Positions 21,759-32,096 of a stretch of DNA of 64,000 nt are shown here, piece by piece. Position 1 is the first letter of the stretch. The number at the start of each line of letters is the position of its first letter. The position numbers were made by a program, and so were the translations under genes. The stretch is from Halisarca cf. caerulea (Eukaryota; Porifera; Demospongiae; Chondrillida; Halisarcidae): assembly GCA_963170055.1 (NCBI GenBank), contig CAUJGJ010000030.1, positions 220,001 to 284,000 on the forward strand. The letters are read 5' to 3'. The notes below the pieces were generated by a model, which saw only the letters and a program-made list of their open reading frames with translations, was not told where the DNA came from and made no database searches.

Positions 21759-23135
21759 AGCAGGGGCCACACGATCGTCCAAATCCCCACGAACGAACAA
21801 AACGCACGATTCATGGATTCGCTCAAGGAGCCACACCGGACGTTTTAGTTAAACGATTTTACTAATCACGTGACCATAACCCAATCAAATTTAGCTTGTA
21901 TAGTTGGCGCGAATTGGCGCGTAAAATGGTCGCGAAGAAGAAGCTTCTCCTTTTGCTCCTGCTGTTGTACAAGAAACGGTTGTTTTCTCTGCGTTCTAAG
22001 CAGCGTCCTTTTAGGAAACATTGGGTTCATCCATTGAATGCCGAACGGGACTCCAAGGGCACCTTCCATAACCTCGTACAGGATTTAAAACAATTTTCCA
22101 GCCATCACCGCCGATATCTTCGCATGACGGCCGAAAACTTTGACGAAATACTCAATCTTGTGTCGCCCATTCTTACAAAGCAAGATACCACTATGAGGAA
22201 GGCGATACAACCAGAGGTGAAGCTAGCTGTCACGCTTCATCACCTAGCGGAAGGATCCACACAATCCAGCATTGCACTGCACTACCGCTTGGGACGCTCA
22301 ACAGTATCTCAGATAATTTATGATACATGCAAAGCAATTTGGACAGTTTTGCAGCCGATCTATCTCAGTCCCCCCAAAAGTCCAGAAGACTGGAAGGCCA
22401 TCGCTAAAGGGTTAGCCCTACCGAATTATATAGTATTACTAATCTGATAATTTTCTTTGATTGTTTCTTTGTGTTTTATATGCATAGATATCAAGTGTGG
22501 AATTTTCCGAACTGTATTGGTAATATCGATGGAAAACATATTCTGATACAGAAACCCAAGCAATCTGGCTCTGAATTTCATAATTACAAGCATACAGAGA
22601 GTATTGTATTGATGGCAGTTTGTGATGCAGCATACAGATTCACTATGGTTGATATTGGACAATCAGGCAGCCAAAGTGACGGCGGTGTTTTTGAATCTTC
22701 TGTATTTGGAACTGCATTACTACATGGTAAGAACCATATCTTTGTTCCACTTTAAACATCATTCTATAGATTCAGGACACCTTCATGTAGGTCGCATGAA
22801 CCTGCCTGAGCCAGAGGCATTGCCAGGAGATCCTAGTGGTCAGCCAATACCACTCTTTGTTCTCTTCTCGCATTGAGGCTTTTGTCTTGATTGTTTGACA
22901 ATCAACACCTGCGAAGGGCTCGGCAAAGTACTGTCATCCATTTTCTGGATTACATAGTCTATCGGTTCAATACTGACCAATCGGATTGCTTGAAACTAAC
23001 GAACGATTAAAATGGAGGTCGACATGTTGAGCAAGCGACGAATCGTCCAAATGGCTATCGTTCGTTCGTCGGAAGGTGTGAAATTTGAAAATTCATCACA
23101 TATTTTCACCTTTGGACGATCGTGTGGCCCCGGCT
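21759..23135 (+). mobile_element. PIF/Harbinger transposon with TAA target duplication
   Basis: TAA is duplicated at 21756-58 and 23136-38. Terminal inverted repeats begin agcaggggccacacgatcg (left) and agccggggccacacgatcg (right complement), and continue tccaaa. The 1377-bp body encodes an incomplete three-exon transposase. A 3-bp TWA target is the hallmark of this superfamily. Confidence 0.9.
21926..22876 (+). pseudogene. Harbinger (HARBI1-like) transposase, C-terminally truncated
   Basis: Exon 1 21926-22410, exon 2 22488-22726, exon 3 22770-22876; the phases of the two introns (77 and 43 bp) agree. The N-terminal helical region includes RRYLRMTAENFDEIL and GRSTVSQIIYDTCKAIW. The first catalytic Asp is in NCIGNIDGKH and the second in GSQSDGGVFESS. 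Exon 3 gives SGHLHVGRMNLPEPEALPG, then a stop replaces the region that normally carries the DEAFPL motif and the catalytic Glu. No product able to cut DNA is expected. The first intron donor (GTTAGC) is weak. A separate Myb-like partner gene is not seen. Confidence 0.8.
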
Positions 23136-24419
23136 TAAAGCTAGGGTAGATAGAAATGTACTAACCAATCATGGGAGGTTTCCAAGGAACATCCGTTACT
23201 GCTCTGCCCAGTGCTACTGATGAAGGGTGGAATTCCCAGAAAAGGCCTTATAGCACATTGGCAAAACAGCGATGTTTCGTCTCAGATTTTCGTGGTTAGT
23301 ACATTTCTATCTACCCTAGCTTTAGTTGGAGCTTTTTCAGAAGTTAAGAACAGAATTTTTAGAATAGTCGTGTCTTTACGCGTTGAAGTCCTCTTTTCTT
23401 ACTGTGAGAATTTTTTGCCACCGTGATGGTGCTTTTTATAGTATGGTCAAAGCACAACTACACCCTTTGCTGATAGTTGGTGAGTGTTGTTATTTATATA
23501 GCGGAAGGTTTTATCCCCTGAAAAAGAGAGCGGAGATGTCACCAATGTGGAGAGTTAGCCATTTTAAAATCATTCGAGTTTTGCAACGTGCAATGGTTGA
23601 AATTTATGTATACACGATTTGCATGTGTGCATACGGAACTGCAAAATACAGTGCACTAGCACTTCTGTCACTTTATAATGTCACAAAACACTCCAATGCC
23701 ACACTCACAATTGACATATTGAGAATTGGGGTATACTTTTGCAAAACCTCCAGACACTCATGATTACTGATTCCACTGAAATCCTATGAGAGAAGGAATA
23801 TCATATGCAATATGTATGTGATTCATTGTGGTTACTATCTTACCGAATCAAAGTACAGGGTAGCATTATCAATCTGTGCATTCATTGCAGTTGTGGCAAC
23901 ACAGAATATAGAGCAACAATTAGAGAGTGAAGCATGGCACTCCAGCTCCATATTCGTCAACCTGCTAAACAGTTCAATGCAGTCACCTAGTATTAAAGTG
24001 AATATAGAATGCAAATATTATAAAACTGCAACTACAGCATACACACACATTATGGTAATTATGAGTGATAAAACAACAATGTTGTTCAAAACCTTGGTGC
24101 AACTTATACTCTGTAAAATATTCAAAATGACACTAGTGTACGCTGAATACTGTGACCCCTGGCCAACAAAATGCTTTCTGTAATAACTGCCGAATATTGA
24201 AGAAAGATGTATTTAAGGGACTTTTAGCAATAACATATTAAAGTAATAGACTTTAAATACTGTATACTCTGTAATTTCTCGGCAGAACAAATTTCAGGTC
24301 CAGATCAGCAATTAGAGATACAATGGTTGGAACCAGAAGTGTGACAAATACAGATAGGGAAATAATACAACAACAAATTAGAATCACAATGAAAATTATA
24401 GCAGGTACAACTTGGTGAA

Positions 24420-24532
24420 CTCTTGGAACAGGTTTCTTCAAGGTAATTGTACACACATTTACAGTAGTGGGAGGCTGAAATCAATGCTTTACCCATCTTC
24501 AAATGCGAATTTGGTGAATATGACATACTAGA
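24420..24532 (+). pseudogene. Decayed inverted copy of the SVHGYH exon
   Basis: Plus-strand sequence reads WEAEINALPIFKCEFGEYDIL before a GTATGC donor-like site, aligning with WQAEIDALPLFKCEFVEYDVL at 16795-16896. The upstream half contains in-frame stops. Sequence at 24253-24345 also matches 16970-17060 in inverted sense, so the whole 280-bp block was copied. Confidence 0.6.
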
Positions 24533-25085
24533 AGGTATGCATGTCTATATTCATTCCGCTTTTACTGATTTTTGAGAAAAGGACTCAAACGTTCAAAAGA
24601 TTGGAATTGCCCAGTACCTTAATAGATAACAAACAAGTAAAGAGGTAAACAGACCTATAAAAAACAAACTATGCTTAACTTTGTAGCTAACAAAATGTTA
24701 GAGTCAAAGACTAGAAATTCGGGAAAACTATTTTTTATCAAAAAAATAGTATAAATTCACCCTGTTTGGTTGAGTGGCGAATAATAAGAGTGCTGAAAAA
24801 TTAGGGAATATACGATAACCTTAAATGATATGTCAATCCTTTGGTTAGGGTGAAAACCTTGTGTTGTGAAGTGTGCCAGTCTTTTAGCCCCCAGTGGCTG
24901 GGATGGGGAGGGTGCACATGTACCCTGTGAACCACCTGAGTATCTACTGTACTCCTCAGTAGATACTCGGATACTCCAATGTATCCAACCCAGGAGTCCT
25001 GGGTTGGATATATTGCACAGACACAAATGAACAAATACTTGCACAACAAAAATGGCAAAAACTGGCAAGTCAAAATAAGACCTAC

Positions 25086-25312
25086 CACGCTGGATTGTTG
25101 TGTTGGTTAGTATCAGCACACCATCTACTACAGAATGGTCATCAATGTCACCTGCAACATCTCCGTCACCAACTATCCACTGACATTTGTCTTTTACTAG
25201 GTCACTAATATTAGCCTTCAAAATTGGCTGCAACCCACTCAATCCCAGCATGTACTGGTCTTGCCTTTGCATTGTTCCTTTCACAATAGCCAAAACTGTA
25301 CTCACGGATGGC
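25086..25312 (-). CDS. Candidate exon of an unrecognised gene
   Basis: 227 bp between acceptor gcgacag and donor GTAGGT. The open frame reads PSVSTVLAIVKGTMQRQDQY, then LSGLQPILKANISDLVKDK, then DDHSVVDGVLILTNTTI. Another frame is open for only about 33 codons. No domain is recognised. The Tc1-like element 25381-26066 lies just upstream in the presumed intron. The phase does not match 26393-26494 directly, so an intervening exon would be needed. Confidence 0.45.
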
Positions 25313-25380
25313 CTGTCGCCTGGCTGGTGGGGTTTGGAAGTAAAGGCACAAAATTATACTGACAAGAGCAAAAACACATA

Positions 25381-26066
25381 CAGTACAAGTCAAAAATTAC
25401 TTGCGCTATTTTGCGAAATCTAGCGCGACCCACTCGCGCGATAGTGCGTGATATCGAGCGAATATTGCGTGATTGCACAAGACTGCCCTTCGAGATCACG
25501 CTCGAATAGCAAACACTTATATAGACGATGTTCACTACCAGAAATAGAAAGATTTCCAAATTACAGAGAACTGATAAAAGTAAACTAAATACCGTACGGC
25601 AACTTTACTTCAAATTTGTTTGATTTTCGTACAAGTAATACTTCTTCTAAAGCGTTTTTTATAACCGCGCTTTCGAGCGGACATGTGCATCAAACGGTAG
25701 CTAGTACTATCGCAAAATACCAAGTGACAGGGATGGTCAAGAACAGAAAGTGTTTGGGAAGACCGAATACAGACATGCCTGCACGTACATGTTTGTACAC
25801 GAAGCTACGGCTCAGGATGACAAACTGACTGAACGAAAAGTCAAAACTGTTGGGAAAGAGGACTGACCAATCTGGAGCAGTGTGTTTTCAGAGAGAACGC
25901 TTGTAATTCTCGCAACTATGGCTAAAGATGAAGATGTTTGTGCTTGAGAATTTGTGTGAATATTGCACGCGATCTTGTGATTTTGCTCGCAGTAGGCTCA
26001 CGCGATTATTGCGTGGTTGCGCAAACGATCGTGTGCGAGACTGTAAGTTATTTTTGACTTGTACTG
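25381..26066 (+). mobile_element. Tc1-like element with gcgtgat/ttgcgcg words
   Basis: TA on both sides (25379-80, 26067-68); ends cagtacaagtcaaaaatta and its inverse. The subterminal zones repeat gcgtgat, gcgcgat and ttgcg words. It contains a transposase head fragment at 25616-25830. 686 bp. Confidence 0.8.
25616..25828 (+). pseudogene. Tc1-like transposase N-terminal fragment
   Basis: Reads HVHQTVASTIAKYQVTGMVK then NRKCLGRPNT. This is the second helix and the K.R..GRP linker typical of Tc1 transposases. The catalytic part is missing. Confidence 0.6.
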
Positions 26067-26392
26067 TACAAAATGAATTATCTGGTGAATCTAATGTATT
26101 TCAGTAATCTACTGCAAAACCAAGTGGTATATCAAATTTTGTATAGTTAATACAAATATATGATTCTGTGTACATTGATTATTTACCTATTTATATTGTG
26201 AGATTACACTCATACGTATATGGTTGGCAATTTAAAGAATGAAAAATACTGGCAGGGCCATAACATTATAAATCAACACTCATTATTATAGTGCTGGATA
26301 CAAAAATGTTTCAATGTATGCATGCATACTATTACAGTTTACATAATACAAAAAACATGTTTCATAGTGAACACAGAATGTAGAGTACTTAC

Positions 26393-26494
26393 ATGAAAGA
26401 AGACATTACACAGACGCCTGTTCCCAGTAGAACATGCTTTCTCAAGGTTGTGGAGATCAGCATCATCTAAGGAGTCCCATGACTTAACATGAAC
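26393..26494 (-). CDS. Candidate exon, 34 codons
   Basis: Acceptor ttttgtag, donor GTAAGT, phase 0-0, reading VHVKSWDSLDDADLHNLEKA then GNRRLCNVFFH. Joined in frame to 26571-26710. Unrecognised. Confidence 0.55.
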
Positions 26495-26570
26495 CTACAA
26501 AACATCAAACTACTGAGTAGAATGTGCATGTACATAAGAAAGTGTATTCCATTGCATACAATGTACTCAC

Positions 26571-26710
26571 ATTAGATGGCATTGCAATTGCCTCTGTACA
26601 GGGGATATCAGTTGACAGTGCAGCTAGGAAAGCTTCTGGTGGTGGATAGTAAAGTGTGACATCTGTTATCCTGTGGTTCTTCTTCAGTACAGTGGAGAAC
26701 ACCTTCCAGT
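26571..26710 (-). CDS. Candidate exon, 46 codons
   Basis: Acceptor tctgtag, donor GTGAGT. Reads DWKVFSTVLKKNHRITDVTL, then PPPEAFLAALSTDIP, ending in phase 0 at PSN, exactly the phase required by 26393-26494. The two exons probably belong to one minus-strand gene. Whether they are the 3' part of the NLR gene 5 kb upstream is unknown. Confidence 0.55.
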
Positions 26711-26919
26711 CTACAGACATAATAGGCAGCAGTGAGACAAAGTACAGTACAAGAAGAGCTACAGCAACAAAAGAAAAGAATTTTCAATGATGTTCTGGTT
26801 CAATCTAAATCACAAGACATGTTGACCACCTAGCCATTTACAGAAGCTTAAAAATTGCAATATTTGATAGTGGAAAACTACATAAAATAAAAAAAATACA
26901 CACATTATGCTATTCTGTA

Positions 26920-27295
26920 CACCGAGGGGTCCGCAACGAGGCAATATGACGTACGAGATTTTGAAATCCCAAGAGATTTCACAAGATTTCAAAGATTTCA
27001 CTAAGATTTCAAAGATTTCGAAATAAGATTTCACAAGATTTTGCCTAGTGAGATTTCAAGATTTCAAGATTTCGCCTAAGATTTCCAGATTTCAGATAAG
27101 ATTTCTGGATTTCAGGCAAGATTTCAAGGTTTTGTTAGTGATTTTAAGATTTTGGCAAAGATTTCTTATAGGATTTCGGATGCATACGAGGATTTCAGAT
27201 TTCAAGATTTCATAAGATTTCATAAGATTTCGGGATTTCACTTGAGATTTCAATCAAAGTGTACGAGATTTCACTGTGTTGCGGACCCCTCGATG
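26920..27295 (+). mobile_element. MITE filled with GATTTC words
   Basis: TA at 26918-19 and 27296-97. Ends caccgaggggtccgcaac and gttgcggacccctcgatg are inverted, with one mismatch. Between them lie about 28 occurrences of gattt (about 24 of them gatttc, mostly aagatttca), all on the plus strand, at irregular spacing of about 8-20 bases. No coding capacity. Unlike a microsatellite, the spacing and flanking bases vary. Confidence 0.9.
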
Positions 27296-27438
27296 TACAC
27301 TCAAACAGGTATAGTGATGAAATTCTAGCTAGGACAATCATCCAATCTCAGTAAAGTGCTGTCTTCTCAAATACGCGGAGTATCATAGTACACTTGATAA
27401 GGATAAAACAGACACGCACAATATGTACGTACCGTATA

Positions 27439-27977
27439 TTCTCTAAAAATTCGGCACTCCATAATTTCGTCACCCATAGTTTTGTGTCCAAAATATCTCT
27501 AAAATTTGACGAAATGGCCATTTTCGAAAACTTCGGCATGTTCTCCAATATTTCGTTGTCCAAATTTTCAGCCTAAGATTAACTGTAGAATTGAATTTAA
27601 GTTTTGTAATTCTTACAATAATTCTTCTTCCTGTGCTTTGGATGGTGTACTTGCTGTTTTTGCTCAGCAAGTATAGGCCTACTATCGAGTGCAGGCGAAA
27701 AAAATGGTGGCTACGCGACGAGCTACTCCCTCCAAATTACAAGCAGTGCACCAAAGAGCTTAGAAAAACACTTTAGTGTTCTTTTCGCTCCTTTTTAGAA
27801 TGATTTAAATCATTATAGGCGCATATAATAGCCGAACTCTACAATTTCGTCAGCTCTCTAAGTATTTGTCGCTCAACTCTAAGGTTTCGTCAGCCTTGCT
27901 CATAGGTGGGAAAACAACTCTAAATTCTCTCGTCAGACAAAATTTTGTGAAACTAGATGTGACGAATTTTTAGAGAA
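27439..27977. mobile_element. MITE with perfect 15-bp ends (ttctctaaaaattcg)
   Basis: TA duplication at 27437-38 and 27978-79; the terminal 15 bases are exact inverses. Interior words such as ctccaaaattt, gacgaaatt and cgtcag recur. Related tails (gaaaattagagaatata) occur at 17045, 24765, 28555 and 35270. Confidence 0.85.
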
Positions 27978-28226
27978 TATGATTTGCTGACTCAACTATT
28001 ATACGCTGTACACTGGAAAATTATTCAGACTCAACAATTTCACGGAATTGCCTCACTTTAGGTCAGGGGAAATACATACATAGCTGCAAAATAAGAAAGT
28101 AATGGTGTACTATAACCCTGCACTGAGCTTTACATAGACCTATCAATATTCCTCACATGTAGTATATGCATATAAAACCCAATTTCATTTTACTACACAG
28201 AATGTTTGTACGACTTCAAATATCGT

Positions 28227-28530
28227 AGAGCGGAAAATTTCATGAGGTAATATTTTCGCTATATTCGCGAATTGTACAGATTCGCAAAATGTTAACTGTG
28301 AAAATTTTGCTAGATACGCCCTAGAGTCGGGAAAACAGTGTGTTATAACAAGATTCTCTAAGGCATGGAGTGTTGAACTCAGCGAAAGCACGATCTGAAC
28401 ATGGAATGGTATGGAAATAGACACAAACGACTTGGAAATGTAAAAAAATGCAAAAAAGATCTTTACATCGCAAAAATTACCTTTTACTTCCTTCGATTAG
28501 GAAAATTTATGCCACGGAAATTTCCTGCTC
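28227..28530. mobile_element. MITE, GGCAGGAAATTTTC family (copy 3)
   Basis: TA on both sides; ends gagcggaaaatttcat and ggaaatttcctgctc. Same family as 1264-1807 and 4256-4804. The interior includes attcgcgaattg words. Confidence 0.7.
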
Positions 28531-28739
28531 TACAGTAGTACTCATATGTATATTACTGTATATTCTCCAAAATTTTTCACACTTATGTAGTTTCACCAAA
28601 AAATTGTCTGACGAAAGAATTTAGATCTGTTTTCATTCCTTTTAAAATGGCTAAGGAAACTGTGGAGTTGAGTGACAAATATGTACCTAGAGAGCTGATG
28701 AAATTGTAGAGTGTACCCATATGACAGGTAATTTTCGTG

Positions 28740-31700
28740 AATCATAAAAAATTACTAATGGATGGTCAAAAATACATGGTTAATAATATGAGGCTACCAT
28801 GAGCATAAAGACATTTGGGAAGCTGAAGATGGTGATAAACTTCAATGCCCAAGGCAAGTGGGTAATCCTTACGACATTTACTTGCCAGTAATGCAGCTAA
28901 CTGCTTTGCTGGCAACGATGATGGTGCTGACTACACTAAAGATTCACTGGGATTGGGTAAATTAATGTCATTGCCTTTCTTAGAGTTCTTCAATAAGGAT
29001 ATACTGAGTTTGAGAGACTGTTGTCTCGATTCCTGTGTAAATTCTTCAGATCTGTACCACATGCAGCGCAAAGAGTCACGTGTGTGGGTATGCATGGCTA
29101 CTAAATCTTGCGAGTAAATATTCGTTACTCCCTTCCCAACCATGAACACCACAAATTTTTAACCCCCCCCCTCCCTCTCCAATATTACCCACTATATGAT
29201 AACTATATAATGATATGAACAACTCTAAAATGTAGTGACAAGAAAGTTATAAAGTGTTTTTCATAGTTTTTTAGTGCATGGTTTGCAAGTTTTGGGAGAT
29301 ATGTACTGTAGCTCATCACATATGTAGTTTTCCCATAGCTGCCATGATCGATTGCACTTGATGATGGGCCTAGAGCAAAAACAGTGAACACATAATCCAA
29401 AGCACAGGAAGAAGAATCGTTGTAAGAATTACAGAACTTGAAGCCAGTTCTAAATTAACTTCTTCTTTGTTTGAAAAGTGGAAGATGAAAATATGTATTG
29501 AGCTTTTAGAAAAATGGCTATTTTGTCAAACTTTAGACATATTTTAAACACAAATCCAAGGAAGATAAATTGTGTATGCTGATTGTTTTGAGAATGTGCA
29601 GTAAATCCCATTATTTTACAGTTAAAAATGCTTGGAATCTACACCTCCTCCACAGGAAAACAACATTATGTTTAAACTACATATCGTATTGCTAGAAATG
29701 TTCACGGATAAAAATTTTCGTGAATTTTGCGAATGGTCTTCCAATCATTAAAATTATAGTTCGCGAAATTCACCGGTACATTCCACTTTAATGATTATAC
29801 ACCCAGCTCCCAGACCCTTTCCGGTGACGCCATTTTTCGCTGCACAGACTCGCACACATGTTCGATCAGTGGTTTGCTGCTTTGCCTCAGTGTTGTTCGT
29901 TCTGTTCATTCGCTTCAAGCCTATTGTTCAGTTCAGTATTCGTTCGATTCATTTCCTCTTGCAAGCTGTTCGTACGTTGATTTGTATCTCGGAGGGTATG
30001 TCGACTCTTTTCAAGTACTTGACTATGAGCACTTGAAAGTACTCCCAAAACCAGATAGGCCCTTGGCATCTTTAGTACCATCTTACAATTTTTGTGGACA
30101 AAAAATTTCATGAATGAACACATCAGCGAAATCCCTACAGTTGAGAGATTCGCAAAATCTTTTGTCCGTGAAAATCTCTAGCTATACAGTAACACATAAT
30201 ATAGTACATGCTTACAACCAATGAAACAAAATATGATCCTCGGGAATGGAGTAGATGTTACAAGGATATAAAACTCAATACATAATACTGTATAGCCGGA
30301 AGCTTTTGGGAGGATTTTTAATTTGATGAATTGGCAAATTACATACAGTACCAAGTCACCAAATTTTATTTTGACAAAATTATTAGTTGACTTCTATTAT
30401 TAGTTGAGAAACAATGAGAACTGGTGGTCCACTGACAATGCAACTAATGGTCCCTTGCTTAGCCAGGAATAGGGCATATGTGGTAGACATGTTTCAAGAA
30501 GCATGGCCAACAATTGTTGTTTTGTGCTTCACAGCAACAGCAAACGGGTCCTTGATGTTCTTAGAATCACGGAAGCATGGTAATTTTTCTCCAAAAGTAG
30601 GACTTCAACCATCCTTATAAATGTGATGCACTCAAACCAACTCAAAGTCCTTCTAATGGAAATGTTTCCAGTGTATGCACACAGGTACTAGGCTGAAGCG
30701 GCATAGTACAATGAAATGGCACATACGTAATGTGTTCATTAATTTGCCAAATTTACATTTGCCAATGGCATTTTGAGGCTGATTTGCCAAATTTAATGCT
30801 TGCCAAATTAATCAGTTATATGGTATGCGTGTATTTGTAAGCTGTAAACTGGGGGCCAACTACTTGGAGATGCTTAATTTTGTATACTTGAAGCCCAAGT
30901 TCATGGGCGAACTATTGTATAATTGAATGATTTACTTGTCAGAAAAATATGACATGTGCGGTGTGCTCAAAGATAACATATCATTAAATTAATGTAGAAT
31001 GTTAAAGAACATGTACAATATTCATAGCACCTAAGACATACTTTCGGGGAATTGAGCGTGCCTCTTCCCTACAGTGCATTTTACATACAAGCCATATGCA
31101 TTAATTACTGTACTGATTAAAGATAGGTAACCAGCAACTCGCATGTGACATGCAGATGGTTCGTATGTACTTGTGCAAGTAAAAAATACACGCAAGTTAA
31201 CACCCTAAAAATGCCTCGAAAAGTAAACGAAACAGTGGAGAAGTGGCTGAAATTTAAAGAATCCGATAAAACAAACCAAATCAACGTGAAACAATTAAGA
31301 CATCGGGTCATGCACGCGGGGAGATCGCAGGTAGTCATGAAGCCTAATGCACAACGCTATCGCAGTACCGTGCTTGATCTTATACATTGAACTCCAGATC
31401 AACTTTAGAACACATGACCTAAAAGCCATGCGTAGGCAGCAGACCCTAGGTGGGGAGGCCAAATAGAAGAAAAACTGCACCGGTACGTTACAATCAACTG
31501 GGGCTACGGACATTCCATAGGCACTTACATCATGATAACACAACAAAAATGGAGATACGTAGCGACAACAACTACAAAAATCTAAGGAGGGACTATAGCC
31601 ATTCACAATACATGTACATTCTTACCCGCTAGATTACAAGATAGCATTGAAACGGCTGATTTCTGAAAATAAAACGTTACTTAGATGAGCAGCTGGGAAC

Positions 31701-32050
31701 AGACGAACTATCTTTGATTGAATTGGGAGGAGCATAGGGATATTCGCCACGAGTTGATCCCAAGGTGGTATCCATGACTTCATTCTTACAATCAACCGTT
31801 AATTCGCTCTCCGAAATAACACTTAATGTACAATTATGCGTTGAAAATACCAGCTTATTAACACGTTGCCATTTTTACTCGCATGAGTAACAATTCTACT
31901 CACACGAGTAGTATTTGATGCTCATGTCACACACGTGTAGCATGGCTACCTATCTTTAATCAATACTGTATATAGCATAATATTGTTATCTCATTGCCAT
32001 TTAAGAAGAGTATTGAAACAAGTTTAGACTGAGACCATGTGGACTTTGCA
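28740..32050. other. Gene-free stretch
   Basis: No exon or transposase was recognised. It contains scattered ttttcgtgaattttgcg fragments near 29690-29790 and 30090-30190 like those in the GGCAGGAAATTTTC MITEs, and repeated ttgccaaattt words at 30738-30810. A plus-strand frame at 31145-31390 starting MPRKVNETVEKWLKFKESDK at its internal Met (31211) has no recognisable relative and no supporting splice sites. Confidence 0.5.
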
Positions 32051-32096
32051 CTCCATTAAACAAACACATACTGTGCAGCAATTAACGGAGACATAC

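Larger units (their letters stand above)
21605..23475. mobile_element. Foldback/MITE with ~180-bp arms, split by a Harbinger insertion
   Basis: The left arm is 21605-21758 continued at 23136-23163; the right arm is 23299-23475, reverse complementary with about three mismatches over the first 154 bases. The outer termini read ta-tcagcaaagggtgtag and ctacaccctttgctga-ta, suggesting a TA target. The loop is about 135 bp. The left arm is interrupted exactly at TAA by the element at 21759-23135; the right arm preserves the uninterrupted sequence ccaactaaagctaggg (as its complement). Confidence 0.85.

Noticed and set aside
24253..24456. Hydrophobic minus-strand frame suggesting a transmembrane protein
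   Set aside because: The DNA belongs to a repeated block also found inverted at 16970-17060 and contains a MITE-like end; the hydrophobicity comes from AT-rich sequence.
29791..30036. 81-codon plus frame with a hydrophobic segment
   Set aside because: No relative, no splice context, and it lies beside MITE-derived sequence.
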